Source: Larix kaempferi
Lineage: Eukaryota > Streptophyta > Pinopsida > Pinales > Pinaceae
Direction of reading: 5' to 3'
NCBI GenBank assembly: GCA_027924585.1
Contig: BSBM01000826.1
Span: 13,051,501-13,115,500 of the forward strand
Length of the DNA: 64,000 bases
The position numbers and the translations under genes were made by a program. This document shows, one piece after another, positions 10,561 through 23,012 of the stretch. The stretch's first letter is position 1. Every line of letters starts with the position of its first letter. A model generated the notes under the pieces. The model was not told where the DNA came from. It made no database searches and saw nothing but the letters and a program-made list of their open reading frames with translations.

Positions 10561-12440
10561 ACGACTGGAAAAAGAAGTCCCACCAACCACCTAGTTATCA
10601 AAAGTATATTGTAAATTTAATATTATGTGTTGTATTCACTTGGTCCCTACTCAAATAGGCCTAGAAAGGACAAAAGGGCACTCAAATCGTACTAAAGGAC
10701 AAAATAGAGGAACTAGAAGGTCGAGAGTCACTTTGGGCAATTGCCAAGAAAGTTACCCAAAGCTCTCTTATAAATGTAATGAATTGAGAAAGAGAAAGGG
10801 ATTTTGCTTGTATAAATTTTCTATACAAATTTCTTTAGCAGATTCATCCTAAGGAGAATCCATTTCTAGCCATATTTTTCTAGGAGTTATTTTGTGTTGA
10901 TGTGGAGCTTTTGCTCTAAACCGTTTTTTTCATATACTTCTCAAGACATGTGTTGTAAGAATGTTTTTCTATCCTTGGAATAATTGTTGTCTCGTAAAGA
11001 ATACATTCTTGTGTTGTTTATCTTTTAGTATCCTTGTGAACACTAAATTGAAAGCTTACTGTTTAATTGAGACTATTCTTAATGATTATTTAAGTGATAC
11101 TATGTTCATTTGTTAAATACAATAATCTTATTTGTTGATTTCATAGTGAAAGTATATTAAATTCCACATTTTCAAACTTGCTTATCATTTCCCTAGTTAG
11201 GACAGTTCGAATAGATTTGCAACCTTCGGTTAGAGTTAGTTCTTCATACCTTTGCATTATGCATTTAACATTTAGAACACATTACATAACCAGTAGTGGT
11301 TTCCAGGATAGAATCTAGATGGATTCCCCATCCCAAACAGTGCAAGGTCTAGTTGCAACCTTGTATTGGAGAGAATCACTACTATTGACGTAAAGGGTTT
11401 TTTTCCCTTATAACACAATTGAAAGAAAATTTCCAACCACGGAATCCCATGTGTAAAAATATCTCCATTATTATTTATCATAAATGGATGAATGCTTGTG
11501 TGAATGATAGATTTGTTCCATAATTAATTTTTAATAGTTTTTGCTTCTAATTTAATGTTACAATAAATGCTTTTAATCATGGCATAATGTGATCGATTCA
11601 TATATGTCTGAAATGATTCCATTGATACTAATAAGTAGTTGATGAAATTTGATAATTACAAGCGACATGATTTTTATTCCAAAATCACCAACAATATTAA
11701 TTTTTCATTGTGAGGCTCATTGGGTTGGCATCTGAAAGATTACTTAGGAATGTTCAATATTTTTTAATGATTTCATGTTTAAGATAATATTTAATATCAA
11801 AATTAATAATATTTGAACCTTAGCTAAGTTAATTTGCATACCAGTCACAATACGTCCTAATGATTAATCAAAATTGTGCATTGGGCAACCAAATATAATT
11901 ATTGTTTCCAAGGAAAAAATTGTAATTTTACATTCAAGAAGAAAAAAGTTAAAATTAGTATGTGCATAAAGCACTAATCAAAATAAGGGTTTGATATAAA
12001 TTCCATCATAGAGAAATTCCAACATATATTCTTCTAAATTGTCAAATGCATATCCTATATTAGGTCTAAATTGTAGAAAGGCATACACAAAAAAGATACC
12101 ATATCCATAATGGTCAAACCAAAAATATATTAAAGTTTTATTCTCAAAAATTTGGAAATTCAACAAGTCTCATCAAAGTAGAGATATATAGCATAAATAG
12201 GAAGCAAAAATCAGATATTAGAATCAGAGGTAGAAAGGTACTATGTCCTTATCCTCCCTTTTCTTTTCTCGAATTAGGATCCTGCGAACTTCAATGAACA
12301 ATTAATAAAATGCACATGCAAAGGTAGTGTGAATTTCACTAGACGATCAAAATATAAATAAAAAATGGACTTACTACAAACATCAAGGAATAACTTGGTG
12401 AACCTAGAATGATATGGAATGAGGGATCTAAAGATATGTA
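10561..12440. other. Spacer, possible LTR debris
   Basis: I see nothing that I can identify securely. The 10600-11160 part has an LTR-like composition just downstream of the Copia RT, but no partner repeat exists in the window to prove it. Confidence 0.35.
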
Positions 12441-12449
12441 AGAAATCCC

Positions 12450-13770
12450 AACTCAAACAAGATGTCATTTATGAACAACATGTTTCTCCTATAGTTGGAC
12501 ACATGGGATTTTGGGAAACTTTTTCTTCCTTGTAACCAAACATAGAAAACCCTTGTAGACTTCATCATCAACGAGTAGTAACTAGGGTAAACAAGTTGAT
12601 GTCTAAGTTCCAAGCACCTCACCCCAAGGGGATCAAGAGAGTCAAACCTATGAACTCCACAACTTTGGGAGAGAGATCCCACATCTGTCTCATGACTGCT
12701 TGATATTGGAAAACTTATCACAAAATTGAGTACGATTTTTTCTGGGAATATCTTAATACCAATGTTCAAACTTTTGTGGTGGTGTGTTGGTTTTGTAACA
12801 AAACAAAGAAGATATAATCAAGACCTGGTGTCTTTTAAACCCTTATCCATACCAATTCATCATTGGAAATAGGTCTCGATGGATTTTATCGTGTCTACCA
12901 AAGATTGAACAAAAGAATGTAATCATGGTCATGGTGGATCAACTCACAAATTGTACCCATTTCTCATTAATGTTTCACCATTTTAACACAAATGTGGTAG
13001 CCACAACATTCATGGAAACAATTTAAAATATACATGGCAATCCAAAATTTATTGTAAGTGACTGAGATCCAATTTTCACTAGTAATTTTTTCACTAGCCT
13101 ATTCTCTTTTATGGTTATTCAACTAGCTCACAAGTACTCTTACCACCCCTAATCTGATGGGAAAACTAATGTTGTGAGTAAATGTCTCAAAGATTATTTG
13201 TGTTGTTTTACATCTGATAAACAGTCATAACGGGGGCAAGTGGTTTCTTTTAGCAAAATTTTGGTACAAAACTTACTTCCATACTCCATCCCCCATGGGT
13301 ATCACCCTCCATTCACAACATTGCCTTTGAGAGGGAAACATAAGGTTCAAATTGTGAACGATAAAATCTAGCACTACAAAAGCTTCTAACTATTGAAGAA
13401 CAAGTTGCTATAGCATAAAACAAGATGAGACAAAAGGCAAATCAGCATCACAATGAAAGGCAGTTTGAGATGGGTGGTTAGGTATTTCTAATGTTGCAAC
13501 AATATATATAGATGTCATTCAAGCAACAAAATAAAGGCAATAAATCAACACCCAAGCATTATGGGCCCTATAAGGGATGGTAGAGGATTGTCAATATGGT
13601 TTACAAATTGGAATAGCCTCCTTCACATGGGATGGTAGAGGATTGTCAATATGGTTTACAAATTGGAATCGCCTCCTTCTTCACATGTCCATTTGGTCTT
13701 CCATGTTTCATGTTTAAAGAAGGTAATCGGTGGCAAGATTCTAGTTCAAAATATTTTTCCAAAGCGCAAT
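12450..13770 (+). pseudogene. Gypsy integrase remnant
   Basis: Plus-strand peptides in broken frames give a Ty3/gypsy integrase. GHMGFWE and YDFFWE lie around the zinc-finger region. A DFI-containing core start follows near 12885, then VIMVMVDQLTNCTHF (12920-12970), FIVSD (13050), AHKYSYHP and a DGKTNVV block (13120-13170). A C-terminal ending KLESPPSSHVHLVFHVSCLKKV (about 13655-13725) is typical of the integrase C-terminal region of plant Gypsy elements. A ~190-bp stretch (12520-12710) seems to interrupt the zinc-finger segment. It is full of stops and very old. Confidence 0.75.
13574..13683. repeat. 55-bp tandem duplication in Gypsy remnant
   Basis: The unit starting GGGATGGTAGAGGATTGTCA occurs at 13574 and 13629 with near-identical sequence. 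It duplicates part of the integrase C-terminal coding region and must be more recent than most of the decay around it. Confidence 0.85.
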
Positions 13771-15731
13771 GAAAAGTGAAAATTCATACTATAACATAAA
13801 ACATACATTGAAAGGTAGATCTAACAACCAATGACTACAAAAATTATCAAGTATTAATAAAGTGGAAGAACCTTTCGACAAAACATGTGACTTGGGAAGG
13901 TGAGTTCCTCATACATAAGCATCTACAACTAAACAACGTTGAGGACAATGTTTTTTTGAAGGGGATGGGCATGTTATGGTCTTAACACTCATTAATTATA
14001 GTTAGGTAGGGCTATTGTAGATATTTTCTAACCTTATTGATCTACTATACATCAAGGAAAATCATTTGTATAATCACCTTGTGTTGTGACTTTGGATATC
14101 TTGTAATAAGAGGTTGCCCCCTCAAAGAGGCTTCTTATCATTCACCTATTTAGGCATGCCATTTCTAAATTCAATGTTTCTTATGCTTATTTGGTTATGT
14201 TATTCATATCACTTTGTTACCCTCCTGGTATCTTCACTCTGTCCACTTGCTAATCCTTTCTCCCCTCAACACAAGTTTCTCTTCCTCTTGTCCTCCTTAC
14301 ATCCCTTAGGACCAAACTCTTGCATTTCCTCTTGTCAAACCAGGGGGGAAGTTGTTAACATTCTATTCAAATTATTTTTATCTCATGATTACACACCAAA
14401 TAAATGCTATGTTAATTCAAAGCCTCCAATATCATGGCATTAGCCACTAAAGGTGGAGTGTGTTGAGGCCTCAACTAGCCCTAGGTTCTCTAACTTGGGA
14501 ACTGTCTTTTAAATCTTTAATCGAGCTTCGTCAAGTAGACTATGTTCCCTTGGTTTTGTTGTTTTATACTTAATTGGTAATTGTGGATTATTGAGTGAAT
14601 AACATTGATTAAATGCATCTGTGATCTTTCAATTTTATAACAAAATCATGATAGTTTGTGGAAATTGCATTGTCAAGTTGGCTTGTCTCACAAGTTTGCT
14701 CTTACCGCATTTGGTGCATTGCATATATCCTAGTCTTTGATCTTGTTCCTTTTGGATATGACTGGATTTGACCTACTCAAAAGCACTATGTGTGTTTGTA
14801 TATCCTGATCATTAAAGCTATTATGCATCATGCACCGACTCATGACTAAGATTCCAACAGAATCGATAATTTCATAAGTGCTAGAGATTAGATGCTTGAA
14901 AAAAAATTAGACCATTTTCCCAAGTTAGAATCAGTTAGATACTTACGAATTTTCTCATTTTATATGGATGCATAAAAACCTATATAATAAAGATCCATGA
15001 CGAGCAAATAGAACTCAACTCCATCCAAGCATCGTCTTTTCTAGGATACCGAATTTTAATTAAAAATCCATGTACATACATACATACATACATACATGCA
15101 TACATCCATATATATACATACATATATGGTCTTCCTTTCTTTAAGAATTTGACTTGGATATGCCTATGGAAAGCCTTAACAATGGAATTGTAAGACTTTT
15201 AGGAGCAGTCAAAAATATGATTTCAAAACAATGGCTATGCACATCACTTTTTTTTATAAGTAAATTTCTTATTTACATATTTGGTAAAGAAGATAGATTA
15301 TTTAATATCACTCTACCATCATGAGGAAAAGAAAAAGTCAGTAAGAATCCATTAGAGCACTTAGCTATGGAGACAAAATCGACCCTCTTCATCTTTCCTA
15401 CAAAGATTCCATCCATCCATGGCTTACGTTCAATTAGTAGGGATTCTTAAAGTAACTTGGCCTCATTTAAAGAGACACATTGCCACCTCAAAATAACCCC
15501 CACCCTAGTAGCATGAGGCTAAGTGTGAAGTCGTGAAAATGGGCCATGTGGGATATACATCTATTTTAGTTTTTCCAAGGAAAACCTTGTGGGATACCCC
15601 CTCTTCCACAATTATCCATATGGAAGGTGGTTCAACCGCCATCCATAATAAATGTTAATAAGCTCAAGGGACTCAAATGGATTTGAACATGTGGCATATG
15701 GCCTCTCATTGGCCATATGTGTTAGACGGAT
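13771..15731. other. Spacer downstream of Gypsy remnant
   Basis: I recognise no gene. The first part (to about 14570) may be the 3' end and LTR of the decayed Gypsy element, but no partner is present. A TACA-type microsatellite lies at 15073-15127. The stretch ends at the Gypsy-A target site. Confidence 0.4.
15073..15127. repeat. (TACA)n microsatellite
   Basis: An imperfect run of TACA/CATA units that grades into TATA. Confidence 0.9.
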
Positions 15732-15878
15732 TGTAAGGAACCTCCAGCAATTAATTAATTAAAACGCACGATATGTTAGAAAAAAAAGAACACAAAAGAG
15801 ATTTATTGATCGCGGGCCACTTCGAGGGGGAAACCTCCTTTGATAAAGCTCAATACAAAATAACTCGTTGATGCCTTC
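15732..15878 (-). repeat. Gypsy-A 3' LTR, first part
   Basis: This matches 29292-29440, from TGTAAGGAACCTCC through the GATCGCGGGCCACTTCGAGG block to GGATGCCTTC. It is broken at GATGCCTTC by LARD-B. Confidence 0.85.
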
Positions 15879-16829
15879 TATTAACACCCAAAACGTACCT
15901 CCAGGGTTGTGGAGAGGCAGAATCAAGGTAACCACTAACCACTTTGGACTTATGCTACTAACCCAGCACAATCTGAGAGGGCTCTCTCTTAAACTTATGA
16001 AAGACTAGAAATACTCAGAGTTGTCAGCAATGAACGAACACACCGGCCTTCATTACTCAAAAATTTTCAATTAAAACATACACAGAAGGTCAGATTTCTG
16101 ATGGGACAAATCATGTGAGAGTGTTGGAGGGATAATCACAGGGAAAAACAATTGGGCGATGGAGTCAAGGCACTACACATAAATCAGATAACAGTGCCAT
16201 AGTGTGGACTATTCGAACAGAGGCAAGGTAGCCACCCACTTGTCATCATCCTGTTGTTTTCTGGTGGTAAAAGAAGAAAATAAGAACAGACCATTGATAT
16301 GAGCATCCAGCAAAGAAGAATTCAATATCAACTTTAGTAGCAATGTTGAGTGAATATCTGAGATAATAACCAGAGCTTGTTTCCAAGAATTCTAAGTTAT
16401 TACACACTAATCTCATACATGAAATGAAAAACATAATGTAAAGGCATAACAAGAAGTACATGCACATAGAGAAGGGAAAAAGATAGACTACAAGTTAAAG
16501 CGACACAGGAATCTCTGCAAAACAGTCTACCACAGACACTGCACATTGTATTAATATGAAAATCTCAAAACCGAGCTCGTCCCTCAATCCTTAGCCAAAT
16601 GATTTTCCAACCCTTAATTATTCTATTACAATGCTTTTATAGGCTCTTAGCCTCGAATTGGTCCTTAGGAAACAAACAAAATTATGTTGCCACCTCGACA
16701 ATTCAAAAATTGGGAATATTACATACGTATCAAGTTCAAAACGGACTGATTAAGACGGGAAACAAAAATACCATGAGCAGGGCCGCCACCTTACTCCAAA
16801 GTCTTCAATTGGCCTTGCGAATCAAAGAA

Positions 16830-17520
16830 ATCCTCTACCTTCAAAGAGTTGTCATCCTGCGACTCGTCTGTTGGAGGGGGAGGTGTCGCTTCCTTAGTGG
16901 AGATCACGAAATCCTTGAGAATCTCTATGTCCTACTGGATGCTTTGCTCCCCTTCAAGAGGTTCCTTCTTCTACCCTTGACGTCGAATTCTTTTGGACAC
17001 CTGTTTCCCTTCGGGCTCTTCATGTTCGCTAGCAGAGCTGGATTCCACGTGGTCGAATACCATAGGAGACGAAGGAGCATGATGTTCCTCCACCTCGGAC
17101 CATGCTTGCTCTGGCATGAAAACCACTCCGGATTCCTACTCTTTCTCCATGATCCAATTCCAACTGAAAGATGCGCAAATTGCCAGGTGCACCACCTTCT
17201 CCATATACCGATTTCAAACGGGGGACGTAAGGACCATATCCATAACTGTCGTGATGATAACAGTAGCTATGTGTGGTCACATTTGCCATGATAACCTGTT
17301 TGAGCCTCTTAATCAAGTAACAATGATGCCCAAGGTTCGAGTTGACATGAAACATGCTTGGCAAAGATCTCCAGATAAACGGTGGGGTATATGGCGACGT
17401 TGAGGTGGCCTCCATCATGTTTGCAATCATTTTGGTGGCAGTATAGATGCCTTTAATCTGCCTATCCACCTGGCCCTGTCTATGTCATAAAACTTCACCT
17501 CATCCCCCTTCCGTGGGTCA
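16830..17520 (-). pseudogene. Decayed coding stretch inside LARD-B 3' LTR
   Basis: This is the minus-strand counterpart of 22641-23330 in the other LTR. One frame gives DRQIKGIYTATKMIANMM and NLGHHCYLIKRLKQVIMANV; a second gives EKVVHLA, NWIMEKE, then a stop, then VVFMPEQAWSEVEE and VFDHVESSSASE. Frame changes and stops separate the blocks. The same peptide order in both LTRs shows that the master element carried coding sequence in its LTR. I do not recognise the protein family. It is neither gag nor pol. Confidence 0.45.
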
Positions 17521-18354
17521 CATCATCCTACCTCCATCACCTGCTGCTGTAGCCCCTTTACCTCCATCGTCGACCAAACTATAACCTGCCATGTCTACTA
17601 GCACCATACCAGCGCTCGTAGCACTCCCATCTTTGCCATTCTATCGCCTCCACCAATTTTGGCGGCTGGCATCTTTAACCTTATGTTTCAAGTTTAATAC
17701 AGGCGGTCGGAAGGGTTTGGTGGTTCCCATGGAGAAAACCCGTCTCTGTGCAGTGATGATGGACCTCCTCGAAAAAACCCTCGGACCCGAGAAAAATATA
17801 AATTGACAGATGCAATAAAGGGAAAAAAGCAACTGAAACCCCTATATATGTCTAAACCCTTATTTTTCTCCTAATTTCAGGTATAGACCACTGAAACCCT
17901 GTAACAGGTGCATTCAAACCCTATCCCCTAGAACAATGTTAGCCTTAATCTTCCCTGAATTTGGTTCTCAATCTGCCCTCTTGCCGCAAACGGAATTAGA
18001 TTTGTTAACAATGGAGGCTATAAAGCTCTACCTGTCACAGAGAGGCCCTGAGTAAGACTCCTTCTGTCGCTCTCTTCATCTTCCACACGCTTGGAGGCTT
18101 CCAACCTCAATAGGCTCCAAGACGCAAATGTCAACCCCCGTGTGTGTCTTCATATATATAACCTTTCTCCTTTAAGCTCTGGTCTTCTTTGCCGGCCATC
18201 CTCCTCTCTCCTCCGTTGATCTCTTGAGCGAAGATCTGGACTGTTAAATATGATCCCCCTTTATTGATTTGACCTCTTTCCCTTTCTTGCCGTTGGATCA
18301 TTTCCCGTGTCCCAATCTCCACCGTCCGTCCCTTAGCGTCGTACATCAATGGAG

Positions 18355-18820
18355 TGGTGCCGCATTCCCCTAAAGCGGTTTTGCTTACCGCTTATCGTCC
18401 TCGCGATGGGACTGGGTGCTAACACTTGGCCAATGGTATTGCCCATTGCAACCACCATTCCGTCTATCTAGCATGCATCTTCCCGACACGACGATCATCA
18501 AGGACCGTCGATCCTCCTAGGACAATCTACACCGTTTCTTTTGTCACATTGCACTTATACCTTTCAAACCCCGAGCTCTGACCGCAGGATATTCCTCAGT
18601 TTCCCTGGGCCGTCCATGTGGCCAACCACTTGCCCTTCCGCCTAGGTGGTATCGCATGCCCCTGAGGAGGTTTTTCTTACCGCCTACCCCGCCATGTGAT
18701 GCATCCTCTGGACGCCACTTGTCGGGTAGTATTGTCCATCGCAACCACCCTTTAAGCCTATTCCCCGCGCGTTTTGGCCATGCAACGATAAAAGAGAGTC
18801 GTTGATCTCCCTTTCGCACC
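18355..18820. repeat. Diverged duplication within LARD-B LTR
   Basis: The segment from about 18357 (CGCATTCCCCTAAAGCGG, CTTACCGC, CATTGCAACCACC, CGATCATCAAGG...CGTCGATC) recurs from about 18649 with the same order of landmarks (CGCATGCCCCTGAGGAGG, CTTACCGC, CATCGCAACCACC, GTCGTTGATC). The spacing is about 290 bp. The pair is also present in the other LTR (24165 and 24456), so it predates insertion. Confidence 0.7.
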
Positions 18821-19086
18821 CATCCAACAGTAGAAACCTGTGTGCTAGTTAAACCTTGGAATATTTGCCTTCAGACTATAGACTTTGTCTCCTTTTTGGC
18901 CATTTTGGTCACGTTTTTGCTATGTCTTTGCTTTTTCTTATATTTAACACCCCCCGCATCAATTTTCTCTTATGCCTTAGCACCTAGCCATGGAAAATAA
19001 AGGGAATTTGGGTCTCCTCTCAAGAATTTTCGAGATGCTCCTCTATCTCACTCCCATTTTTATGTTGCGAAAACTGGGTGCTAACA

Positions 19087-19662
19087 ACTGGCTCCAATTG
19101 GGGATGCTATCCTCCCTGTGAGGTAGCAAAGAACACCGTAGACCGGGTGACTACTCCATTGGGAGATTCCTTGTGGCAACTTTTACCCAAAACTGCTCTA
19201 CCATACTGCAACTATACATTCTGAAAACAAACCGGAATTTGCTGAAGATTGAAATCTACTACTGAAATTGAAAAATGTTGAAACTTGGGGCTTATTTATA
19301 TACAGCCTACTCTATTCGAGAGGTCGCGGATCTAGGTTATACAAAAATGCTAGTGTAACCAGTCCAGCAACCAACACCTCAGACGAGTCTTCTCATCATG
19401 CCTGACTACTTTCATAACATCGAGGGTCAACGGCGCTAGGAGATGGTGACGGGCGAGGACCCCTTGAGTGAAAACAAAACACTTATTCTGGCTGATGAAA
19501 TCTTCCATATAATCTGCCGCTGGATCATAAACATCTTACCATATTTCCTTTCGGAAGAGCTGTAAGTAGGCCATTCATTTCCCCAGGTATTCATGTCAGG
19601 GCTGGGGATTTCGTACCTTTGACAAATTCCAATCAAAATCTGAAACTCATGCGTATTGAAAC
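19087..19662 (-). other. LARD-B internal region downstream of gag
   Basis: This lies between the gag-like frame and the 3' LTR. No pol domain is visible. Short minus-strand frames carry stops. Next to the LTR the plus strand reads TGGCTCCAATTGGGGA, which resembles a PBS in the wrong orientation. Confidence 0.45.
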
Positions 19663-21494
19663 CTATGGGATGTGGCTGCCCCTTTGTAACCTAGGAAGCC
19701 CCTCCCGCACAAGCGATATATACAACCTCTCTTCCTGGGCCGCGGGTGATGCCTGGGTTGAAAACCTGGTTCTATTCTGGAACTTCAAAAGAAAATTTAC
19801 CCTGCCCCCGACAGGGTCTAGAAACGGCCATTCTTCTTGAAACTCGGACCCCAGGTTCAAAAAATCTGCACGAGAATCATGCTGCCTAACCCGATCTCCT
19901 TCAAACGCCTCGATCATTTGGTCAGTTGGCCGGAGATATTGGCCAAGCCCAAAAACTTCCTCAAGGAGTATATAATTATCTTCGGTCGCCCAAGTGGATT
20001 CCGTATAAGAATTACGTGGGTCGACCTGGTCATCATCTTCCGACCTCTCAACAATCTGGTTGACCTGTCGAAGATACATGCCGGGCCCAAGACTTTCTTC
20101 AAGAATTCTGTATTTCTCCTCAAGGATCACATATTCTTCCTCGAGGGCCCTATATTCCTCTTCAAGGACTCTGTACTCTCCTTCAACTCTGATCTGAAAC
20201 GATGCCTCTGCCTGTCGGGAATCACTATTCTGATGAATCTCAATGGTGGGTTCGGGACCTGCCACTGAGTCCCCCCTTTTGGCTGACCTTCTCGACTGGT
20301 GAAACTGTCTGTACAAAGGGTCATCTTTATCCTCAACTTCAAAAAATCTTAAGAAGTTCTCCAAATGATCTCCTTCATATTCATCATACTTAGGAGGAAT
20401 GAAACCTTCATTAGGACCATCAACAACAGAAACTTCGGCAGACTGATTGCAATTTACATAAAACCAACCAGACTCACCTTCTCTCGGCATTGCACCTAGC
20501 CTATCACTTCTCTGCTGCTCATGGGGAAGATCTGTATGTGAGGTCATCTCTCCTTGTTCATGTCTCTCTTCGAATCATATATCCTCTTCGATCCTTTCGT
20601 CGTTAGCTTGGTTTGATAACTTCCCAGACATCCTAAGATTGTCTTCAACCTCTAATGCATCAATGAACATATGCTGCAAATTGGAAGACCTTCTCTCCAA
20701 CAGATGAAAAGATAACTCAGGAGGAAAAACAGATGCATAGTGTAATTTAGCAACATTCTCTAGGGGCCTAATCTCCTTTGGCATGTCATAATAGAAGCTT
20801 GCAAACCTCCTGTTAAAGCTAGACATGGTTTCATTTTCTTGCCTTCTCATGGAGTAGAACTCAGAAAGAACTAGGTCCCATGGTCTTCTTTTGCCCCAAA
20901 ACCCCAAAAAGGCTTCAAACAACTCTCCCCAGGTATCAATAGACTTAGGCTGCAAATGCTTGAACCATCTCTTCACATCTCTTGGAGGGATTTTGCGAAA
21001 TACCTCATACAGACGTCATCATGTTCTATTTCAAGGAGATCCAGAAAATTATCAAAACCTTGAAGATGTTTCTCTGCAGTAAGAATCTCGGATTCTCCAT
21101 AAAAAACAGGGAGGTGTTTATGGTAGTCTTGAGGAAAATCATGAAGGACAGGGGGCAGCCTTAAAGGGATGTATCTTAGCTGAGCTCTGGAAAGCAAAGG
21201 AGTAGGAGCAGGTAGGGTATCATTGGCCTTACTCTCAGAGAATTCATAAGGCCGATTATGGTTTATACATGGTTCAAAGGGAAGGACAGGATCAACTCTA
21301 GGGGTGAAAGGAGAATGTACATTTACAAATTCAAGTGAAGGATATACAAAGGAGACTCTCTCATGACCTAGAGCTCTCCGGTGAGACAAAAAAAAATTGA
21401 TATATATACATAAAGGTAAAAGGATGCCAACACAAAAGAATAGGGCCTCTTTGAAGAGAATAATACTTTGATACCTGGAACTTAATTCTTCCAT
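19663..21494 (-). pseudogene. LARD-B gag-like polyprotein with coiled-coil tail
   Basis: The minus strand encodes about 610 residues in three nearly contiguous frames. From 21494 there is a proline-rich lead, then the gag core LPVFYGESEILTAEKHLQGF. After a frameshift near 20976 it continues KRWFKHLQPKSIDTWGELFE, RRQENETMSSFNRRF and YYDMPKEIRP, which is a Retrotrans_gag domain. After a stop at about 20575 a third frame (20547-19663) has an acidic region and four heptad-like EEYRxLE repeats (about 20200-20080), probably a coiled coil. No CCHC knuckle and no protease motif are seen. Gag would form the particle; enzymes must come from another element. Confidence 0.7.
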
Positions 21495-21664
21495 GTCTAA
21501 GGCAGCTGGGCTCGTTCTCCAGTGGAGTCTGCAGATTGAACTTGAATAATAAGTGGAGTCGCCAGGTGGATGATATGCAACCCTTCTGGTGTCTGGCTGC
21601 TACCCACCATCAACAATCAGATCTGAAACTTTGTCGTTCTCCCAGGGATGATAAAACAATCGCT

Positions 21665-21682
21665 CCCCAACAATGGCGCTAG
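21665..21682 (-). promoter_or_regulatory. LARD-B primer binding site
   Basis: The minus strand reads TAGCGCCATTGTTGGGGA just inside the 5' LTR. This resembles the TGGCGCC...TGGGGA PBS of plant Gypsy (Tat/Athila-type) elements with TGG changed to TAG. It supports minus-strand orientation together with gag. Confidence 0.65.
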
Positions 21683-22640
21683 TTTGTTAACAAACTAAAC
21701 GTACCTCCAGGGTTGTGGAGAGGCAGAATTAGGGTAACCACTAACCACTTTGAACTTATGTTATTGACCCAGCACAGTCTAGGAGGGCTCTCTCTTAAAC
21801 TTATGAAAGATTGGAAATACTCAGAGTTGTCAGCAATGAACAAACACACCAGCCTTCATTACTCAAAAATATTCAATTAAAACATACACAGAAGGTCAGA
21901 TTTCTGATGGGACAAATCGTGTGAGAGTGTTGGAGGGATAATCACAGGGAAAAACAATTGGGCGATGGAGTCAAGGCATTACACATAAATCAGATAACAT
22001 TTCCATAGTGTGGACTATTCGAACAGAGGCAAGGTAGCTACCCGCTTGCTGTCGTACTATTGTTTTCTGGTGGTAAAAGAAGAAAATAAGAACAGACCAT
22101 TGATATGAGCATCCAGCAAAGATGAATTCAATATCAACTTTACTAGCAATGTTGAGTGAATATCTGAAATAATAACCAGAGCTTGTTTCCAAGAATTCTA
22201 AGTTATTATACATTGATCTCAGACATGAAATGAAAAACATAATGTAAAGGCATAACAGGAAGTACATGCACATAGAGAAGGGAAAAAGACAGACTACAAG
22301 TTAAGCGACACAGGAATCTCTGCAAAATAGTCTACCACAGGCACTACACATTGTATTAATATGAAAATCTCAAAACCGGGCTCGCCCCTCAGGCCTTAGC
22401 CAAATGATTTTCCAACCCTTAATTATTCTATTACAATGCTTTTATATGCTCTTAGCGTCAAATTGGTCATTGGGAAACAAACGAAATTATGCCTCCACCT
22501 TGACAGACAGATCCAAAATTGGGAATATTACATACATGTCAAGTTCAAAACGGACTGATTAAGACGGGAAACAAAAATACCATGAGCAGGGCGCCACCTT
22601 ACTCCTAAGTCTTCAATTGGCCTTGCGAATCAAAGAAGTC

Positions 22641-23012
22641 CTATACCTTCAAAGAGATGTCAGCCTGTGACTCGTCTGCTGGACGGGGAGGTGTTGCTTC
22701 CTTAGTGGAGATCACGAAATCCTTGAGAATCTCCGTGTCCTGCTGGATGCTTTGCTCCCCTTCAGGAGGTTCCTTCTTCTTCCCTTGACGTCGAATTATT
22801 TTGGACACCTCTTGCCCTTCGACCTCTTCATCTTCGCTAGCAGAGCTGGATTCCACATGGTCGAATACCATAGGAGACGAAGGAGCGTGCTCTTCCTCCA
22901 CCTCGGACCATGCTTGCTCTGGCATGAAAACCACTCTGGATTCCTGCTCTTTCTCCATGATCCAATTCCAAATGAAAGATTCCCGAACTGCCAGGTGCAC
23001 CACCTTCTCCAT
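22641..23012 (-). CDS. Hypothetical ORF in LARD-B 5' LTR
   Basis: A 123-codon minus-strand frame begins MEKVVHLAVRESFIWNWIME, with an acidic serine-rich middle (VESSSASEDEEVEGQEV), a basic patch (IIRRQGKKK) and a polar C-terminus. The first Met is internal to a longer decayed frame: upstream peptides (KGIYTATKMIANAM, NLGHHCYLIKRL) continue to about 23330 in other frames. The homologous stretch in the left LTR has stops, so the intact reading here may be chance survival. I recognise no family. Nothing shows that it is translated today. Confidence 0.35.
   Translation of the reverse strand: MEKVVHLAVRESFIWNWIMEKEQESRVVFMPEQAWSEVEEEHAPSSPMVFDHVESSSASEDEEVEGQEVSKIIRRQGKKKEPPEGEQSIQQDTEILKDFVISTKEATPPRPADESQADISLKV

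Larger units (their letters stand above)
15879..19086 (-). repeat. LARD-B 3' LTR (3.2 kb)
   Basis: This is co-linear with 21685-24894 over its full length. On the minus strand it starts TGTTAGCACCCAG. It contains a decayed coding stretch (about 16830-17520) and an internal ~290-bp-period duplication (18355-18820). Confidence 0.9.

Noticed and set aside
10600-11160. LTR of the Copia fragment
   Set aside because: Composition is suggestive, but there is no partner repeat, PBS or polypurine tract to support it.
12518-12710. Small insertion in the Gypsy integrase zinc-finger region
   Set aside because: The flanks GGGAAACTT and GGAAAACTT suggest a duplication, but no inverted ends are visible and the remnant is too decayed to prove an insertion.
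14114-14443. 109-codon plus-strand frame rich in Leu, Phe and Ser
   Set aside because: No family resemblance and no coding pattern; a hydrophobic chance reading of pyrimidine-rich DNA.
16599-17291. 230-codon plus-strand frame in the LARD-B left LTR
   Set aside because: It is antisense to the minus-strand peptide blocks shared by both LTRs and is broken in the other LTR. It is a by-product of CG-rich coding DNA read backwards.
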